DNA of 59,310 bases from Oligoflexia bacterium. GTDB lineage: Bacteria > Bdellovibrionota > UBA1018. The stretch lies in NCBI GenBank assembly GCA_014378465.1, contig JACMNQ010000073.1:1-59310 (forward strand), in the 5' to 3' direction. Of the stretch, positions 56,875 to 59,310 are shown piece after piece (the first letter of the stretch is position 1; every line of letters starts with the position of its first letter). The position numbers and the translations under genes are program-made. Below the pieces are notes generated by a model. It ran no database searches, was not told the DNA's origin, and saw only the letters and a list, made by a program, of their open reading frames with translations.

Positions 56875-58077
56875 TTATTGGTGATGATGGAACACGGCTT
56901 CCTTGAGAAGCGGATCCCCGATCGCCACGATGCTGTTGCGACCCAGAAAGCGCGCAACCATCAATCCAAACATACCGATGAATCCGAGAGTCAGACCGAT
57001 CTCGATCCAGCCGATCACCGGACCCTCGCGGAACGCTTCCGGCTGAACGAGCCAGAAGATGTCCACCCACTGGGCGATCAACATGAAAACCCCCACGATG
57101 AACAGGCGCTTGTCATCACGCTTGGAACCGCGAGGGATCAAAGCGAAAAAAGGCACCATGAATTTGCCGACGAGAAGGAACACGGAGACGTAAAACCAGC
57201 CGTTCTGAAAACGGTGGAGGAAGTACTGAGTCTCTTCCGGAAGGTTCGAGTACCAGATCAGCATGAACTGGGAAAAGCCGATGTAGGCCCAGAAAATCGC
57301 GAAAGCGAACATGAATTTTCCAAGGTCATGCATGTGATTCGGATTGACGATGCCGTCGAGGCGGCCGTCCTTCTTGAGCACTGCCGCGAGAACCGCGGTC
57401 AAAGCGAGAGTCGAGTAGAAGAGACCGGAGAAAGTGTAAACTCCGAACATGGTGCTGAACCAGTGAGGGTCCAGCGACATGAGAAGATCGAAGGACGCCA
57501 TCGTATAGGTCAGACCGAAGATCAGAAGGAAAGCCGGAGTCAGCTGCTTGTTCTTGATCGTGAGCTGAGGATCTCTGCTGATGTCCTGAGCGATGGAGTT
57601 GCCCACGAGCTTCTTCGTGAAGAAAATCCAGAGTCCGATCGCCACGATATTGCGAATCATGAAGAAAGGGACATTCAGGTAGCCCGCTTTGCCTTCGAGA
57701 ATGATGTCACCCTTGACGATTTCAGGATGCGTCCACGGAAACAGGGAGTGCATGCCGAAGTAGAGAATGATGAACATCACGAGAGCCACCGGCAGGTAGG
57801 AAGTGAAGGATTCGGCGATACGGCGAATCGGAGAACTCCACATCGCGCCCGTGATCCACTGGATCGCGGCGAAGAAGAGTCCGCCCAGGGCCAGCGACAT
57901 GAAGTAGAAGTGGTTGACGAGGAATCCCGACCAGGTGCGCTTCGCATCGAAAGCCAGTCCGCCGGCAAAGGTCAGGACTCCGATCGCGGCCAGAACCATG
58001 AGGATCGTTCTGGACTTTCCCGAGATCTGATGAGGTCCAGGATTTTTGATTTCAGTAACAACAGTACCGTGTGCCAT
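56875..58077 (-). CDS. actF: Alternative complex III subunit ActF (NrfD-like)
   Basis: A 400-residue NrfD-like membrane protein with about ten helices, recognised by WSGFLVNHFYFMSLALGGLFF, ITGAMWSSPIRRIAESF and SLFPWTHPEIVKGD. ActF is the shorter of the two NrfD-type subunits and packs against ActC. It follows actE by two bases and precedes actC by about 42. Confidence 0.92.
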   Translation of the reverse strand: MAHGTVVTEIKNPGPHQISGKSRTILMVLAAIGVLTFAGGLAFDAKRTWSGFLVNHFYFMSLALGGLFFAAIQWITGAMWSSPIRRIAESFTSYLPVALVMFIILYFGMHSLFPWTHPEIVKGDIILEGKAGYLNVPFFMIRNIVAIGLWIFFTKKLVGNSIAQDISRDPQLTIKNKQLTPAFLLIFGLTYTMASFDLLMSLDPHWFSTMFGVYTFSGLFYSTLALTAVLAAVLKKDGRLDGIVNPNHMHDLGKFMFAFAIFWAYIGFSQFMLIWYSNLPEETQYFLHRFQNGWFYVSVFLLVGKFMVPFFALIPRGSKRDDKRLFIVGVFMLIAQWVDIFWLVQPEAFREGPVIGWIEIGLTLGFIGMFGLMVARFLGRNSIVAIGDPLLKEAVFHHHQ

Positions 58078-58079
58078 AA

Positions 58080-58664
58080 TTATTCCTGCTCCGCTGCTTT
58101 CACGTCTTCAGCACTGGGCTTCTGTGCGCGTTGAATCGCACGAACGTAATGAATGATCGCCCAACGATCGGCCTGAGAAATCTGCGAAGCGTAGCTCGGC
58201 ATGATGTTCTGACCATTGGTGATGACATGATAAATGTCGCCGTCAGCCCAGTTCCGGACCTTGTCTGAGTGCAAAGAGGGCGGATGCGGATACTTTGGAA
58301 CCACACTGCCATTGCCCATGCCCTGCGCTCCGTGACAGACGATGCAGTAAATATTGAATCGATCCTGACCGCGAGCGAGCACCGCGGAAGTTCTTTTCAA
58401 GGGATTGATCATTCCTTTGCCAGCAAGTTCCGGATGGCCCTTGAAAGGGTACGGAGTGTAGCCGCGAGGGATTGTCCCGGCAACCGGAGTCCGAAATCCC
58501 GGACCCTGCGGCTTGACACCCGGACTCCAGTACATGTCAGGCATGTAGATGAAATTGGGCTTTTCATGTTTTCCGCAGCCGGTAACTCCCAAAGAAAGGA
58601 AGGCCACTGCAGCGGTCATGAGCGCTGATGCCAAAATTGACGTTGAAGTCGAAGCTTTTTTCAT
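58080..58664 (-). CDS. actE: Alternative complex III subunit ActE (mono-haem cytochrome c lipoprotein)
   Basis: A 194-residue protein with a lipoprotein signal ending GVTGC (Cys30) and a class I cytochrome c: haem site Cys107-x-x-Cys110-His111 (CIVCH) and ligand Met in NIMPSYASQI. ActE passes electrons from the multihaem ActA towards the oxidase. The N-terminal MPDMYWSPGVKPQ is typical of the family. It starts one base after actD and ends two bases before actF. Confidence 0.93.
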   Translation of the reverse strand: MKKASTSTSILASALMTAAVAFLSLGVTGCGKHEKPNFIYMPDMYWSPGVKPQGPGFRTPVAGTIPRGYTPYPFKGHPELAGKGMINPLKRTSAVLARGQDRFNIYCIVCHGAQGMGNGSVVPKYPHPPSLHSDKVRNWADGDIYHVITNGQNIMPSYASQISQADRWAIIHYVRAIQRAQKPSAEDVKAAEQE

Positions 58665-58665
58665 T

Positions 58666-59307
58666 TCAGAACCATCCCTCGGAGTACACGCTGCGAACTT
58701 CGGTGGCTCCAGCCTTTTTCAAGAATTCCTTCGCTTCGTTCTCATCGAACGGCTTGAAGCGGGCCGTCTTGGCCTTGATCTTCGCGATCTCGTTTTCGTC
58801 CATTTCCTCTTCGTTGATTTCATAAACGCGAGGAGCGTCGATCATGATCGCGAAACGGTCACGGGTGATACCAGGATCGAAGGATTTCTTCTTCATGTTC
58901 GGCAGGCCATTGAGAGCGAACATCGCTCCGACGGTGGCGAGTCCGGCGAACAGCACTGTCAGTTCGAAGAGGATCGGCACGAATGCAGGCCAGGAGTTCA
59001 ACGGCTTCCCAGCGACGTTGATGGGCCAATCCACCACTGAAGTCCAGTACTGGAGGCCGAATGCGCAAGCAAAGCCGGTCAAACCGGCAAAAAGCGTTAC
59101 AAACGGAAGGGGTGAACGCTTCAGTCCCTGTGCATGCTCCAATCCGTGAACGGGGAATGGAGTGAAAGCATCGAAGCACTGGTACTTGGCGTCGCGAACT
59201 TTTTCCATCCCGTGAATCAGAACTTCCGGAGATTCAAAAAATCCGACGACTCCTGCAAGCTCACGCTGAGGGGTGATGGTCATTGACTCTGTTGTCGTGG
59301 TGTCCAT
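58666..59307 (-). CDS. actD: Alternative complex III subunit ActD (DUF3341)
   Basis: A 213-residue DUF3341 protein with two membrane helices (LPFVTLFAGLTGFACAFGL; FVPILFELTVLFAGLATVGA) between cytoplasmic ends; LAGVVGFFESPEVLIHGMEK near the start is typical. ActD is a membrane subunit of alternative complex III at the cytoplasmic side. The ATG at 59307 sits at the window edge; an ATG eight codons later is possible. actA, actB and any other subunit genes would lie beyond the right end. Confidence 0.92.
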   Translation of the reverse strand: MDTTTTESMTITPQRELAGVVGFFESPEVLIHGMEKVRDAKYQCFDAFTPFPVHGLEHAQGLKRSPLPFVTLFAGLTGFACAFGLQYWTSVVDWPINVAGKPLNSWPAFVPILFELTVLFAGLATVGAMFALNGLPNMKKKSFDPGITRDRFAIMIDAPRVYEINEEEMDENEIAKIKAKTARFKPFDENEAKEFLKKAGATEVRSVYSEGWF

Positions 59308-59310
59308 GAT

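Noticed and set aside
56878..58134. Long open frame (418 codons) on the plus strand
   Set aside because: It lies antisense to actF, is full of charged low-complexity sequence and has no ribosome site; a by-product of codon bias.

Overview
The window (about 55-58% GC by eye, dense genes, many ATGA start/stop overlaps) looks like chromosomal DNA of a Gram-negative, aerobic, probably motile bacterium. Alternative complex III plus an A2-type caa3 oxidase, motA/motB, very many exported lipoproteins, long Ig-repeat surface proteins and many secreted hydrolases suggest Bdellovibrionota (Bdellovibrionia/Oligoflexia-like). That assignment is inference; the sequence holds no rRNA or marker gene that fixes it. 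I saw no CRISPR array, insertion sequence or prophage.

Layout: (1) 1-9018, a plus-strand run of cell-surface genes: two tandem lipoproteins with a formylglycine-generating-enzyme (SUMF1)-like fold, a cadherin/Ig-like lipoprotein, an outer-membrane beta-barrel-like protein and a von Willebrand A protein. (2) 9177-15443, a 2088-residue lipoprotein of about 15 Ig-like repeats ending in a LamG-like domain. (3) 15588-21565, the most unusual part: a PEGA/TPR lipoprotein, a natural FliF-FliG-like fusion with its own signal peptide and a single membrane anchor, and an exported beta-rich protein, facing a coiled-coil protein, MotA and MotB. This resembles a rotor-plus-stator set with no flagellar export, rod or hook genes nearby. 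(4) 21660-24896, an M48-like peptidase, an unknown exported protein and a phospholipase D-like lipoprotein. (5) 25039-28168, katA, oxyR and a divergent ankyrin gene, with two ATAG-N7-CTAT OxyR-type sites. (6) 28540-30579, tRNA-Pro(UGG), small unknown genes and a cupin. (7) 30590-40764, RDD and EamA membrane proteins, a transglutaminase-elicitor-like lipoprotein with an exported partner, a PAP2 phosphatase, a DUF2231-like membrane protein, a GH15 glycosidase and a papain-like protease. (8) 40874-47179, Sco, CtaC-CtaD-CtaE and a subunit IV-cytochrome c fusion on the minus strand, with ctaB divergent. (9) 47247-55228, a di-haem cytochrome, a lipoprotein plus two paralogous HExxH metalloproteases in one operon, a Bor-family lipoprotein and a small exported protein. 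(10) 55444-59307, alternative complex III genes in the order actD-actE-actF-actC, continuing off the right edge.

How the parts work together: alternative complex III oxidises quinol and passes electrons through haem c domains to the caa3 oxidase, for which Sco supplies CuA copper and CtaB haem O. The resulting proton motive force would drive MotA/MotB, whose likely partner here is the membrane-bound FliF-FliG fusion. OxyR, KatA and the ankyrin protein form a peroxide-defence unit. The numerous exported proteases, lipases and repeat lipoproteins point to an envelope specialised for surface contact and macromolecule degradation.
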